A stretch of 64,000 nt of DNA from Pseudanabaena mucicola FACHB-723 (GCF_014696385.1 NZ_JACJQB010000001.1:291797-355796); one strand, 5' to 3'; shown: positions 8,370 to 16,374, counted from the first letter of the stretch. The notes: generated from the letters alone by a model not told the origin. Translations and numbers: made by a program.

Positions 8370-9092
8370 TTAGTGGCGGCGTAAAAAAAGACGAAAATAA
8401 AGCGATCGACATAGTTCCTTAATCGGATAGGCGACAAAAGTAATCGGATTAATCGTCACGATAATATCCTTTACATTAAGTTTGGCTAAAGCGACGATTG
8501 CCCAAGCAACAAAGCTTGACGACATCACACCATAGGGATTGAGATCGCTTTTAAATGGCCCCAAAATCAACTTGCGAATTTGACAAGGTGCATCAAGGCG
8601 ACGCAATGTGATTAAATCTCCGATTGCCCTTTTTGATAGTTCGTATAACGGGCTAAATGCAGGATTGACCTCTGCTTCTGAGGTATTTACCCAAATTTCC
8701 TTAGATGCAATATTGGGGGAATCCCCCAATGTTGCTAAAAATAGATCAATCCATCTAAATACCGAAAAGGTATTCACTTCATAGGACTTATAGATTGATT
8801 GCGAATCTCTTTCTCCCAAAACATTGATCCCATGATTGAGAATCAGAATATCAACATTTTTGATGCGATCGCAAAATTCTGTTTCCTTGCCCAACTGCCA
8901 TGTCCATACCTCTATTGGCACAACTTCAGATTCATCAACTTCAATTGTCTGAAATTTGGCATTGGGTGAAGTTGTGAGCGCAATTATACTTGCCCCAGAC
9001 TTGGCAAGTTCTATCATCAACGCTCGCCCCATCGTGCCAGAAGCACCTGTAATCGCAATGCTTTTGCCTTTAAGTGACAAGGTTGCACCCAA
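8370..9092 (-). CDS. Short-chain dehydrogenase/reductase family protein
   Basis: NAD(P)-dependent Rossmann oxidoreductase of 240 residues. The cofactor motif TGASGTMG is at residues 15-22, the structural NHG near residue 96, a Ser in the NTSEAEVNP stretch, and the catalytic YELSKRA (Y-x3-K) near residue 160. The C-terminal 45 residues are hydrophobic and unusual for a plain SDR (for example VAWAIVALAKL), so it may associate with membranes. It resembles the SDR halves of cyanobacterial sterol-desaturase/SDR fusions, but here no desaturase domain is present. It is the first gene of a two-gene operon with the inositol-phosphatase-like gene. Substrate unknown. Confidence 0.75.
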   Translation of the reverse strand: MGATLSLKGKSIAITGASGTMGRALMIELAKSGASIIALTTSPNAKFQTIEVDESEVVPIEVWTWQLGKETEFCDRIKNVDILILNHGINVLGERDSQSIYKSYEVNTFSVFRWIDLFLATLGDSPNIASKEIWVNTSEAEVNPAFSPLYELSKRAIGDLITLRRLDAPCQIRKLILGPFKSDLNPYGVMSSSFVAWAIVALAKLNVKDIIVTINPITFVAYPIKELCRSLYFRLFLRRH

Positions 9093-9457
9093 AACTTTAA
9101 CCTACAGTTGTAAACTTACTACAAAAACTTCCCCTCGAGCAAAGTTTTGTCTCTATCTATGATTAGTAGCAGTTGGTGTATCGCTTTTCTTATACCTAAA
9201 CTATGAATGGGGGGACTGGTCATCTAATCGATGATGGGTTCTGATATTTCCATTTCATGATGACCAAAAAGACATAAATACGCCGATCAAGATTTAACTA
9301 CCTAGTGCCTTGAAGCAACCGATTAACTGACCACTGACATAATTTAGGATCGCTATATATTCGTCAATGTCATCGAATAAAAACCTTGGAATCTTTTTGA
9401 AGTAAATGTAGCTTATAATACAAATATGAATTTAAATTTATGTGCTGAAAAAAGACT
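9093..9457. other. Intergenic region without a recognised gene
   Basis: 365 bases between the divergent SDR and the small gene at 9458. No open frame with coding character, RNA gene or mobile-element end was recognised. A TATAAT hexamer at 9414-9419 could be the -10 of the small downstream gene, but no -35 is correctly spaced (TTGAAG at 9397 is too close). Confidence 0.5.
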
Positions 9458-9649
9458 ATGCAAACTCTTACTAAGAATATCAAGCAACAAAAAGGTAATA
9501 ATTATGATGATTGTCTAACATTCAAGGAGGTTGATTTTAAAGAGGTAGATGCTCATCCAATATTTGAAGATGTAATTGAAAATTATGAGCCAAAGGATTA
9601 TCTCCATCCAAACTATCGCCATTGGGCATGGTTACCAAAACCTAACTAG
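9458..9649 (+). CDS. Small acidic protein of unknown function (63 aa)
   Basis: Residues 1-15 are basic (KNIKQQK). The middle is acidic with a duplicated short phrase (FKEVDFKEVD), and the end is aromatic and Pro-rich (YRHWAWLPKPN). No family is recognised and no signal peptide or membrane segment is seen. Support for it being real: a TATAAT box 39 bases upstream, a stop codon sitting in the foot of a strong hairpin terminator, and no overlap with another gene. There is no clear Shine-Dalgarno. It could be a cyanobacterial orphan of the kind often left unannotated. Confidence 0.5.
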   Translation: MQTLTKNIKQQKGNNYDDCLTFKEVDFKEVDAHPIFEDVIENYEPKDYLHPNYRHWAWLPKPN

Positions 9650-9697
9650 CAAACAATAAAAAAGCTCGCATACGCGAGCTTTTTTATTGTTTGCTAG
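9646..9697. terminator. Perfect 24-bp bidirectional terminator
   Basis: Arms 9646-9669 and 9674-9697 are fully complementary (core AAAAAAGCTCGC-ATAC-GCGAGCTTTTTT). It serves the small plus-strand gene, whose stop codon lies in the left arm, and the minus-strand ABC permease ending at 9702. Confidence 0.85.
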
Positions 9698-9701
9698 AGG
9701 A

Positions 9702-10511
9702 TTACCTTGCCCAGTAAATCACTTTCTTTTCTATGGCGACAAATAAGGCGTATAGCATCACACCCAGAATCGCAAGGGCAATCAACGCGGCAAAAGCAAG
9801 AGGCACATTAAAATCTGATGCGGCCTGTACGATCAGATAACCTAAACCTGCATTAGAAGCGATCGACTCAGCAATTACGGCTCCGATAAAGGAAAAGGAA
9901 ACTGCGATTTTGAGAGAAGCGAATACATAGGGTAAGGTATGTGGCCAGCCAACTTTCTGGAATATCTCAAAATCAGATGCTCCCAAAGCATGTAAAACAT
10001 CTTTCATCTCTGGTTCAATGGTTTCTAAACCTAGAGCGACATTAACTGCGATCGGAAAAAATGCTAACAAGAAGGCGGTGACGATCGCAGGAATGGCATT
10101 AGCGCCAAACCAGACTGCTAGCAATGGTACTAGTGCTGACTTTGGAATTGTATTAAAGGCAACTAGTAACGGATAGAAAGTTAGATAAATGAATCTAGAG
10201 TAACCAATTAGAAAACCTAAAACTACACCAACGACGCTTGCGATCGCAAAACCTGCAAAGGTCGTCCAGACTGTTCTCAAAGAGTTTTCAGCAAGTTGAG
10301 GTGCAAACTTGATAGTTGCTTCTAAAATTTTGGAAGGTGCAGGTAAATTAAAAGGCTGAATCTTCAAAGCCCATACTGCAAATTCCCAGATGATAAATAA
10401 TACAACTGTGGCGATCGCTGGCAAAATGACCGTCGCAGCTTTAGTATTCAGAAAAGCATTAAAGTCAAACTTCTTGGGCGATCGTCTTGCATTCTCAATA
10501 GTTCCCTGCAT
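9702..10511 (-). CDS. ABC transporter permease, NitT/TauT-like (BPD type)
   Basis: Inner-membrane channel subunit, 269 residues with about six transmembrane helices. The conserved cytoplasmic EAA-type loop is seen as ALGASDFEIFQKVGWPHTLP (about residues 176-195), which docks on the ATPase. The family carries nitrate, taurine/sulfonates, thiamine precursors, pyrimidine-like bases and similar anions. It is the last gene of the binding protein - ATPase - permease set. The two spacers between these genes (about 90-100 bases) each hold a hairpin. Linkage to a purine-type deaminase and a carbamoyl hydrolase suggests a nucleobase or ureide substrate rather than nitrate. Confidence 0.85.
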   Translation of the reverse strand: MQGTIENARRSPKKFDFNAFLNTKAATVILPAIATVVLFIIWEFAVWALKIQPFNLPAPSKILEATIKFAPQLAENSLRTVWTTFAGFAIASVVGVVLGFLIGYSRFIYLTFYPLLVAFNTIPKSALVPLLAVWFGANAIPAIVTAFLLAFFPIAVNVALGLETIEPEMKDVLHALGASDFEIFQKVGWPHTLPYVFASLKIAVSFSFIGAVIAESIASNAGLGYLIVQAASDFNVPLAFAALIALAILGVMLYALFVAIEKKVIYWAR

Positions 10512-10562
10512 ATTTTCTCCTGATGATCATTGTCATATAAGTAGCTAGGCAAAATTAAATAT

Positions 10563-10616
10563 AAAACCTTCAAAGCTATAGCGCACGTATAGTGTTCGCT
10601 ACAGCTCTGAAGGTTT
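10563..10616 (-). terminator. Hairpin between ABC ATPase and permease genes
   Basis: AAAACCTTCAAAGCTATAGCG (from 10563, 20 paired positions) against CGCTACAGCTCTGAAGGTTT (10597-10616) with two G-T type mismatches. The ATPase stop codon (10615-10617) falls in the stem. Because the permease lies downstream, it may attenuate or stabilise rather than fully stop the transcript. Confidence 0.55.
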
Positions 10617-11439
10617 AGTTTTTATGAATATGACGACGTAATTCGGCGGCAAGGTGAGCAAACTCATCACTGAGACACATTTCTAGAGTTCTTGGACGAG
10701 GTAAATCAATATTCAATTTGAAAGCAATCTCGCTGGGTCTAGGACTCATTACATAAACTGTATCTGATAAAAATACAGCTTCTCTCAAATCATGGGTAAT
10801 TAGAATCCCCACGCATTTTGCTTCCATCCACAACTTTTGCAGCATTACCCACATTTCTTCACGGGTAAAGGCATCTAGCGCCCCAAATGGTTCATCTAAT
10901 AGTAGGATTTCTGGCTTATGAATCAAGGAACGACAAAGGGAAGCTCTCTGACGCATACCACCAGATAACTGCCAAGGGAACTGCTGTTGAAAATCCTTTA
11001 AACCTACTGCCTGCAATAATTTTTGTGCCATCTCCACGTAATAAGCGTGATTAACTTTAAAATCGCGTTTATAAGGATGTACTACTTCTAATGGCAATAA
11101 TACATTATCAATAGTCCTCCGCCAAGGTAGTAATACCGGATTCTGGAAAGCAATACCCACATTTTTGAGTGGTTTGGTGACGGGTTGCCCATGACATCGC
11201 AACTCACCAATTTTAGTTGGACTTAAGCCTGAAACCATTCGTAAAATCGAAGTTTTACCGCATCCACTAGGTCCGACAAAGGAGACAAATTCACCAGCTT
11301 TGATATCAAGTGAGATTTCTTGAATAATCTGACGCATTGATTCGCCAAATGGATATTCCAAACCAATACGATCAAATTCTAACAAGGGTATAGAATGAGT
11401 AGCAGTTTCAGCAGAAGAGGAAGTTATAGGCTGAACCAT
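10615..11439 (-). CDS. ABC transporter ATP-binding protein, NitT/TauT-like
   Basis: Energy-coupling subunit of the importer, 274 residues. Walker A GPSGCGKTSILRM (about residues 57-69), Q-loop in AFQNPVLLPWRRT, signature LSGGMRQRASLCRSL (about 158-172), Walker B ILLLDEPFGALD (about 178-189), and the H-loop in ITHDLREAVFLSD. The layout and the ALDAFTREEMW stretch after Walker B are those of SsuB/TauB/NrtD-type ATPases. No C-terminal regulatory or NrtA-like domain is fused, unlike the cyanobacterial NrtC nitrate subunit. Second gene of the transporter set. Confidence 0.88.
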   Translation of the reverse strand: MVQPITSSSAETATHSIPLLEFDRIGLEYPFGESMRQIIQEISLDIKAGEFVSFVGPSGCGKTSILRMVSGLSPTKIGELRCHGQPVTKPLKNVGIAFQNPVLLPWRRTIDNVLLPLEVVHPYKRDFKVNHAYYVEMAQKLLQAVGLKDFQQQFPWQLSGGMRQRASLCRSLIHKPEILLLDEPFGALDAFTREEMWVMLQKLWMEAKCVGILITHDLREAVFLSDTVYVMSPRPSEIAFKLNIDLPRPRTLEMCLSDEFAHLAAELRRHIHKN

Positions 11440-11492
11440 TTTAGCTGTGCCTTTTAATTAAGTATTAAAGATCAAACCCAACAAGAGTTTTA

Positions 11493-11525
11493 AAAGCACA
11501 AAATGGCATAGTCATTTTGTGCTTT
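11493..11525 (-). terminator. Hairpin between binding-protein and ATPase genes
   Basis: AAAGCACAAAATG (11493-11505), loop GCATAGT, CATTTTGTGCTTT (11513-11525). A perfect 13-bp stem directly after the binding-protein stop at 11530. As the highly expressed first gene, the lipoprotein may be favoured by partial termination or 3' protection here. Confidence 0.6.
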
Positions 11526-11529
11526 GGTA

Positions 11530-12672
11530 TTAAAGTAATGGTTTACGCTCGCTAGCAGGAGGAATCATCCGTTGTTCTTTAGGAGGTAAAAACTTGTCGG
11601 TAAACAAATCTGCGGAGGTAACAGGATTCAATTTGAAACCTTCGACAGTTTGAGCGATACTCTTATCGAGCCGTTTCATGTCCGCACTCCCTAAACCAGA
11701 TGCTTCTAATTCTGGAGTCACATACATCCGTTCGAGGGCAAGTTTTAGACGTAGCTTCTCTGCATCTCGATCCATTAACTTACTTTGATCTGTGGATACA
11801 ACTAAATCAAGGGCAGCACTAGGATCTTTGATAACCTCCTGCATTGCGCGAAAATAGGCTTTGAGGAAAGCTTTGATTGCTTCAGGATTTTTGGTCATGA
11901 AATCTTGTTTGACTAAAATGCCATTACCATAAAAATCTAGACCATATTCGTCATAGAAAAAGATTTGGATATCTTCCATTGTCTTTCCACCCTTGATCAA
12001 GGATGGAATAACTGAAGTGTAGAAACCACTGACTGCGTCAACCTTACCTTGTAGCAAAAAGGTCTCACGCAGCTTGGGTTCCATTGTATCCCAAGTAACT
12101 GAATCAGGAGAGATTTTGACTTCTTTTGCCAAAAGTGGAAATAGCTTGCGAGGTCCATCCCCTGCTGGCGCACCAAGCTTTTTACCAACTAAGTCCGCAG
12201 GACTTTTAATTCCATTTGCCTTGAAGGTGACAATCGAGAAAGGAGCTTTATTTTGATAAAAGGCTACGGCAAGAATCTTGTCATTAGGATTTTTGTCATT
12301 AAACTCCATTGCATTATAGATATCGCTAAATGCCATGTCATATTTGCCAGTACCCAACTTACTAATGGTATCTGCGTTCCCAAAACCGCGTTCGTAGCTG
12401 ACATTCAATCCTTCTTCTGCAAAATAACCTTTTTCGATCGCCCAAATTAGCGGTGCATCAAGACTTTGCTTTAGAAAAGGAAGCTGCACACGAATATCTT
12501 GTTTAGTCTTTTGATCAGGATTTCCTGACTGGGGCGTTGTTGCTGTTGTTGCAGGCTTATCGCCAGAGGTTGTACTTGGGCTTGGTGGTGCAGTGTTACA
12601 AGCAGCAAGCACTGTTGTGGAAACTGCAATAAAAAGAATTCTGTGTAACTGTTTCTTGAAAGTATGAAGCAT
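11530..12672 (-). CDS. ABC transporter substrate-binding lipoprotein, NMT1/TauA-like
   Basis: Periplasmic solute receptor, 380 residues. A lipoprotein signal peptide ends in LAAC with the acylated Cys at residue 25. A Ser/Thr/Pro/Ala-rich linker (about 26-55) follows. The mature domain begins IRVQLPFLKQSLDAPLIWAI and contains EGLNVSYERGFGNADTISKL and GKYDMAFSDIYNAME, which are features of the NMT1/SsuA group that binds sulfonates, thiamine-precursor pyrimidines, nucleobases and related ligands. The ligand is not predictable from motifs; the neighbouring deaminase points to a purine-like base or its breakdown products. TGTATAC operator-like sites lie 23-85 bases upstream of its start. Confidence 0.85.
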   Translation of the reverse strand: MLHTFKKQLHRILFIAVSTTVLAACNTAPPSPSTTSGDKPATTATTPQSGNPDQKTKQDIRVQLPFLKQSLDAPLIWAIEKGYFAEEGLNVSYERGFGNADTISKLGTGKYDMAFSDIYNAMEFNDKNPNDKILAVAFYQNKAPFSIVTFKANGIKSPADLVGKKLGAPAGDGPRKLFPLLAKEVKISPDSVTWDTMEPKLRETFLLQGKVDAVSGFYTSVIPSLIKGGKTMEDIQIFFYDEYGLDFYGNGILVKQDFMTKNPEAIKAFLKAYFRAMQEVIKDPSAALDLVVSTDQSKLMDRDAEKLRLKLALERMYVTPELEASGLGSADMKRLDKSIAQTVEGFKLNPVTSADLFTDKFLPPKEQRMIPPASERKPLL

Positions 12673-12694
12673 TATCTCTCTGCAAAGCTAAATA

Positions 12695-12710
12695 TGTATA
12701 CTGTATACAG
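12695..12710. promoter_or_regulatory. Operator-like element, tandem TGTATAC
   Basis: TGTATACTGTATACAG: two direct TGTATAC heptamers, the second forming the perfect 10-bp palindrome CTGTATACAG (12701-12710). It lies just upstream of the binding-protein gene. GntR/FCD regulators commonly bind short palindromes centred on GTATAC, and such a regulator is encoded at 15636, so I infer this is its operator. Confidence 0.6.
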
Positions 12711-12747
12711 AACCAATCTGTATTTAAGGTTAGTAGCTATAAAGTTT

Positions 12748-12757
12748 CTGTATACAG
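12748..12757. promoter_or_regulatory. Second operator-like palindrome CTGTATACAG
   Basis: Identical 10-bp palindrome, 47 bases from the first copy (about 4.5 helical turns), upstream of the transporter operon. The pair could bind a dimer of dimers or form a short loop. Confidence 0.6.
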
Positions 12758-12785
12758 TAATACATAGATATCTATACCTCTTATC

Positions 12786-12850
12786 GGTCTAAAGAGCAGA
12801 AGACGAATTGCGGATATTTGCACCGTAATTCGTCTTCTGCTCTTTAGACC
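12786..12850 (-). terminator. 28-bp hairpin at the 3' end of the deaminase gene
   Basis: Arms 12786-12813 and 12823-12850 are complementary except for one G-T pair, around a 9-base loop. The stop codon of the deaminase (12844-12846) is inside the stem. It separates the deaminase transcript from the operators and promoter region of the transporter genes. Confidence 0.75.
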
Positions 12851-14205
12851 TGCAACATCGCAAGAGATAATTTATTTGTCCGTTCAATCAGCATTGGTAG
12901 ATCGACAGTAGCTAATTGCCCACGATCAATTACCATTCGACCATTAATAAAACTGTAATCCACATTCCCGACAGGACAAAAAATCAAAGCAGCGACTAAG
13001 TCGTGATGTGCCCCTGCAAACTCTGGACGATCCACATTTATGGCAATGAAATCTGCCGCCATCTGAGGAGCGATCGCACCAATGTCATCTCTCCCCAATA
13101 CCTTCGCGCCGCCTAATGTAGCGACTTCTAAAATATCTCTCGCGGTCATTGACTTAGCATCGCCACTACCGACCCTTGCTAAGAGAAAAGCAGTTCTAGC
13201 TTCTTGCATCAAGTTCCCGATGTCATTGGAAGCGGAACCATCTACCCCCAAGCCCACAGGCACACCATGATTAAGCATTTTCCGAATTGATGCAATGCCA
13301 CTCGCTAGACGCATATTGCTACAAGGACAATGCGCCACACCAGTGCCAGTGCGTCCAAATTTTAAAATTGCCCGATCACTTAACTTCACACAATGGGCGT
13401 GCCAGACATCATCACCAAGCCAACCGACTGATTCCGCATAGTCTTCAGGAGTCATTCCAAACTTCTGCAAACTATAATCAATATCAGATTGGTTTTCCGC
13501 AAGATGAGTATGCAGTCTCACACTGGTATAGGATCGCGCCATTCTTGCCGACTCGCGCATGAGGTCAGGAGAAACGGAGAAAGGTGAACAGGGAGCCAAT
13601 GTCATTCGCAACATCGAATAGCGCGAAGGATCGTGATACTGTTCGATTAATCGTTGGGAATCTTTGAGAATATCTGCTTCCTTCTCCACTAAACTATCTG
13701 GAGGTAAGCCCCCAAGACTCTCGCCCACACTCATACTGCCGCGACTGGCATGAAAACGGATTCCGATCGCTTTCATCGCCGCAATTTCATCATCTAAGGT
13801 GCAGTCATTGGGATAGATATAGAGGTGATCGCTAGCAGTGGTGCAGCCAGAAAGCATGAGTTCGGCGGCGGCCATCTGAGCACTCACATAGACACCTTCA
13901 GCAGTCAGCTTTGACCAAATGGGATAGAGTGTTTTTAACCAGTTGAATAAATCGCAATTTTGAGCATCGGGAACTACTTTCGTCAGAGTTTGGTAGAAAT
14001 GATGGTGGGTATTGACTAACCCTGGCATGACGATATGTCGTCCTTGCAAATCGAGAACTTGATCCGCCTCTTGAGGTAAATCTTCAGTTAGTCCTACCTG
14101 TGCGATCGCCTGATCTTGCACAAAAATTGCCACATTATGAAGCTCACGGCGATCGCGATCCATTGTCACCAAAGTATGAATATTTTTGACAAGAACTGTA
14201 CCCAT
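12844..14205 (-). CDS. Amidohydrolase, 8-oxoguanine deaminase-like
   Basis: Zinc hydrolase of the amidohydrolase/TRZ-ATZ class, 453 residues, full length. Metal ligands: HxH in PGLVNTHHHFYQTL (about residues 62-75), the third His in VRLHTHLAEN (about 230-239), the fourth in VWHAHCVKL, and the Asp in GLGVDGSASND (about 317-327). The last signature and the overall spacing are those of 8-oxoguanine deaminases (8-oxoguanine to urate plus ammonia). Hydroxydechloroatrazine-type aminohydrolases and guanine deaminases are relatives, so the true substrate may be another purine or triazine. The ATG at 14203-14205 gives MGTVLVKNIHTLVTMD, as in the family. Co-oriented with the M20 hydrolase and the ABC transporter, which fits a nitrogen-scavenging path. 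Confidence 0.82.
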   Translation of the reverse strand: MGTVLVKNIHTLVTMDRDRRELHNVAIFVQDQAIAQVGLTEDLPQEADQVLDLQGRHIVMPGLVNTHHHFYQTLTKVVPDAQNCDLFNWLKTLYPIWSKLTAEGVYVSAQMAAAELMLSGCTTASDHLYIYPNDCTLDDEIAAMKAIGIRFHASRGSMSVGESLGGLPPDSLVEKEADILKDSQRLIEQYHDPSRYSMLRMTLAPCSPFSVSPDLMRESARMARSYTSVRLHTHLAENQSDIDYSLQKFGMTPEDYAESVGWLGDDVWHAHCVKLSDRAILKFGRTGTGVAHCPCSNMRLASGIASIRKMLNHGVPVGLGVDGSASNDIGNLMQEARTAFLLARVGSGDAKSMTARDILEVATLGGAKVLGRDDIGAIAPQMAADFIAINVDRPEFAGAHHDLVAALIFCPVGNVDYSFINGRMVIDRGQLATVDLPMLIERTNKLSLAMLQV

Positions 14206-14229
14206 TACAATTTACCTTCTAGGTTTTAT

Positions 14230-14277
14230 AGTGAACAACTTTGGGGGGCGGCTCCACTGCCCCCAAAGTTGTTCACT
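14230..14277 (-). terminator. 18-bp hairpin between the M20 hydrolase and deaminase genes
   Basis: AGTGAACAACTTTGGGGG (14230-14247) pairs with CCCCCAAAGTTGTTCACT (14260-14277) around a 12-base loop. It lies 14 bases after the M20 hydrolase stop and 24 bases before the deaminase start, so it may act as an intra-operon attenuator. Confidence 0.65.
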
Positions 14278-14291
14278 GGGAAGACTAAAGA

Positions 14292-15536
14292 TTATGGATA
14301 GCAATTATCGATCGCCAAAAGTGTATGTAATAGAACATTTGTTCCTTGAGCACATTGTTCAGGAGAAGTATATTCATCTTGAGAATGGCTAATACCGTCA
14401 CGACTTGGCACAAAAATCATTCCCATATCTGTAAAACGTCCGATCTCTTGGGCATCATGTCCTGCCCGACTTGGTAAATAAGCATAACTAAGTTTGAGGT
14501 CTTGACAAACTTTGGCGATCGCCTCCATTAGTTCCGATTTAGCTGGAGTTGGCAAAACATGGAGCTTCTGCTCAATCGTAATTTCTGTACCAGTGTTTGT
14601 GGCGATCGTCTTACATTCCCGTTCAATCTCGGCAATCAGAAACCGTAAATTATCTTCTGAAAGGTCACGCAGATCTATACTCAAATCAACTCTCGCAGGC
14701 ACAACATTAGTGGCATTCGGTGCAACTGTGAGATATCCTACCGTGGCAACTTGCTCGCCATTACCTGAAATTCCCAAACGATTAATTGCTAATACCAGTT
14801 GAGCAGCCGCCACAAGAGCATCCTTTCGCATATTCATTGGTGTTGTTCCTGCATGGTTGGGGCGACCGACAATCTGCACCATAAAGCGATACTGGCCGAC
14901 AATGCCTGTTACCACGCCGATCTGTTTATCTAGAGATTCCAATACTCCACCCTGCTCGACATGGAGTTCAATGAAAGCTGCTATGTCACAGCGATCGCGC
15001 TTTGCGGTTGCTAAAGCATTCCAATCACCGCCAACTTTAGCCAAACAATCCTGAATTGCTGTCCCATCTTTGCGGCGATAGCGTTCAGGATCTGTGGGCG
15101 CGTTACCTGCAATCGCTTTGCAACCAATCACGCTATTTTCTTCATCAGAGAAAACAATTACTTCAAAAGGATGACGTAAACGAAACTGATTTTCTTGAAA
15201 TACTCGTGCTACTTCAATCCCTGCTAAGACACCCAGACATCCATCATAACGCCCCCCCACAGGCACGGTGTCAATGTGCGAACCTGTCGCCAAAGCCCCA
15301 ATCCCTACCTCTGTACCCGCATAAGTGCCAATGATATTCCCGACCGCATCACTGCGCACGCTCATCCCTGCTTCTAACATCCAAGTTTTGATCCGCGATC
15401 GTGCCTGCATATCGGCATCGGAAAAAGCTAGTCTACATACGCCTCCATTAGGTAGTCTACCTATTTCTGCAAGTTCAGCAAGATGGCGATCAATGCGATC
15501 GCAGTTTATTGATAGTCCTGAAAGTGTTACGATCAT
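14292..15536 (-). CDS. M20 family Zn hydrolase, allantoate/N-carbamoyl amidohydrolase type
   Basis: Di-zinc amidohydrolase of 414 residues. Metal-binding segments: GSHIDTVPVGGRYDGCLG (about residues 81-98), FSDEEN with catalytic and ligand Glu (about 129-134), IELHVEQG (about 188-195) and the late SRAGHDAQEI (about 358-367). The dimerisation insert (GIVGQYRFMVQIVGRPNHAG) is typical of the AllC/HyuC/beta-ureidopropionase branch rather than of aminopeptidases. Likely substrates are allantoate, N-carbamoyl-amino acids or N-carbamoyl-beta-alanine, any of which releases ammonia and CO2. With the neighbouring deaminase I favour purine (ureide) breakdown, but no uricase or allantoinase is in view. 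Its start faces the divergent GntR gene. Confidence 0.82.
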   Translation of the reverse strand: MIVTLSGLSINCDRIDRHLAELAEIGRLPNGGVCRLAFSDADMQARSRIKTWMLEAGMSVRSDAVGNIIGTYAGTEVGIGALATGSHIDTVPVGGRYDGCLGVLAGIEVARVFQENQFRLRHPFEVIVFSDEENSVIGCKAIAGNAPTDPERYRRKDGTAIQDCLAKVGGDWNALATAKRDRCDIAAFIELHVEQGGVLESLDKQIGVVTGIVGQYRFMVQIVGRPNHAGTTPMNMRKDALVAAAQLVLAINRLGISGNGEQVATVGYLTVAPNATNVVPARVDLSIDLRDLSEDNLRFLIAEIERECKTIATNTGTEITIEQKLHVLPTPAKSELMEAIAKVCQDLKLSYAYLPSRAGHDAQEIGRFTDMGMIFVPSRDGISHSQDEYTSPEQCAQGTNVLLHTLLAIDNCYP

Positions 15537-15560
15537 AGTCTAACTTTTTTTATGGTAATT

Positions 15561-15576
15561 TCTGTGATATCACAGA
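15561..15576. promoter_or_regulatory. 16-bp perfect palindrome TCTGTGATATCACAGA
   Basis: Lies in the 99-base divergent region between the M20 hydrolase and GntR genes. Its half-sites TGTGA/TCACA resemble CRP-type sites, but the spacer is 2 bases rather than 6, so it is more likely the site of another factor or a variant GntR site. Confidence 0.45.
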
Positions 15577-15595
15577 TCATAGTGCATACAATATA

Positions 15596-15605
15596 CTGTA
15601 TACAT
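15596..15605. promoter_or_regulatory. Operator-like element CTGTATACAT
   Basis: Third copy of the CTGTATACA(G/T) element, 31 bases before the GntR start and 60 bases before the M20 hydrolase start, consistent with autoregulation and joint control of the divergent genes. Confidence 0.55.
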
Positions 15606-15635
15606 AGCGATTTTTCGTTAGGAGTTTTTTGATTA

Positions 15636-16328
15636 ATGTTTTCTTCATCTGCGCCAATTCAGCGTCCACAGTCTTTGCGCGAACAGACCTACCAAGTATT
15701 GCGATCGGCTATCTTGTCAGGTGAGTTTGCCTCTGACTCACGTTTGGTAGAAACGCAAATTGCCAAGAAACTGCAAGTTAGTCGGACACCGATTCGTGAA
15801 GCTCTGCAACAGTTACAAAAAGAACAACTTATTGTTGCCGATGGAAATGGAAACTTACGAGTAATTAGTTTCTCCATTGAAGATGCCCAAAATCTCTATC
15901 GTTGTCGATTAGTGTTAGAGCAGGAGTCGGTATCAGATGCTTGTAAACACGCTACGCCTGAACAGTTAGAAAAAATAGAATTACTTGTTCAAGAAGCTGA
16001 AAAAGCCAGCGCTCAGCACCCCAATCCGCTTACTAGTTATCAACTACTTCACCTTGACTATCAGTTTCATCGTGCGCTCGTCGAATGTTCGGGCAATCCT
16101 TGGTTATCACTTCTGCTCGATCAGTTGTTTGACAAGATGGCATTGTTACGAATCCAAACGGTTCAACGTAATCTCCAAGTTTTAGAGATTCGCTCTGAAC
16201 ATCGACAAATATATGAAGCAATTGCCCAACGCAATGTTAAGAAAGCTCTAGCTTCAATTCGTACTCACCTTACTTCAAGCCAAAATCGAGTGATTGCTGA
16301 AATTGAACAATTGCAAGCCAAGGTATAG
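15636..16328 (+). CDS. GntR family transcriptional regulator, FCD subfamily
   Basis: Ligand-responsive DNA-binding regulator, 230 residues. Winged helix-turn-helix at about 14-75: LREQTYQVLRSAILSGEF, then AKKLQVSRTPIREALQQLQ, the GntR recognition segment. The FCD effector domain follows (about 85-215) with the metal or ligand residues of this family (D in LLHLDYQFHRALVECSGN, H in SEHRQIYEAI). It diverges from the M20 hydrolase gene and is probably the local repressor or activator of the hydrolase, deaminase and transporter genes, since GTATAC palindromes lie in both control regions. Effector unknown; a purine or ureide intermediate is a reasonable guess. Confidence 0.88.
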   Translation: MFSSSAPIQRPQSLREQTYQVLRSAILSGEFASDSRLVETQIAKKLQVSRTPIREALQQLQKEQLIVADGNGNLRVISFSIEDAQNLYRCRLVLEQESVSDACKHATPEQLEKIELLVQEAEKASAQHPNPLTSYQLLHLDYQFHRALVECSGNPWLSLLLDQLFDKMALLRIQTVQRNLQVLEIRSEHRQIYEAIAQRNVKKALASIRTHLTSSQNRVIAEIEQLQAKV

Positions 16329-16374
16329 CACAAAGTCTTATCTTGATTATGACAGTGCTCAGGGAATTATTGAC

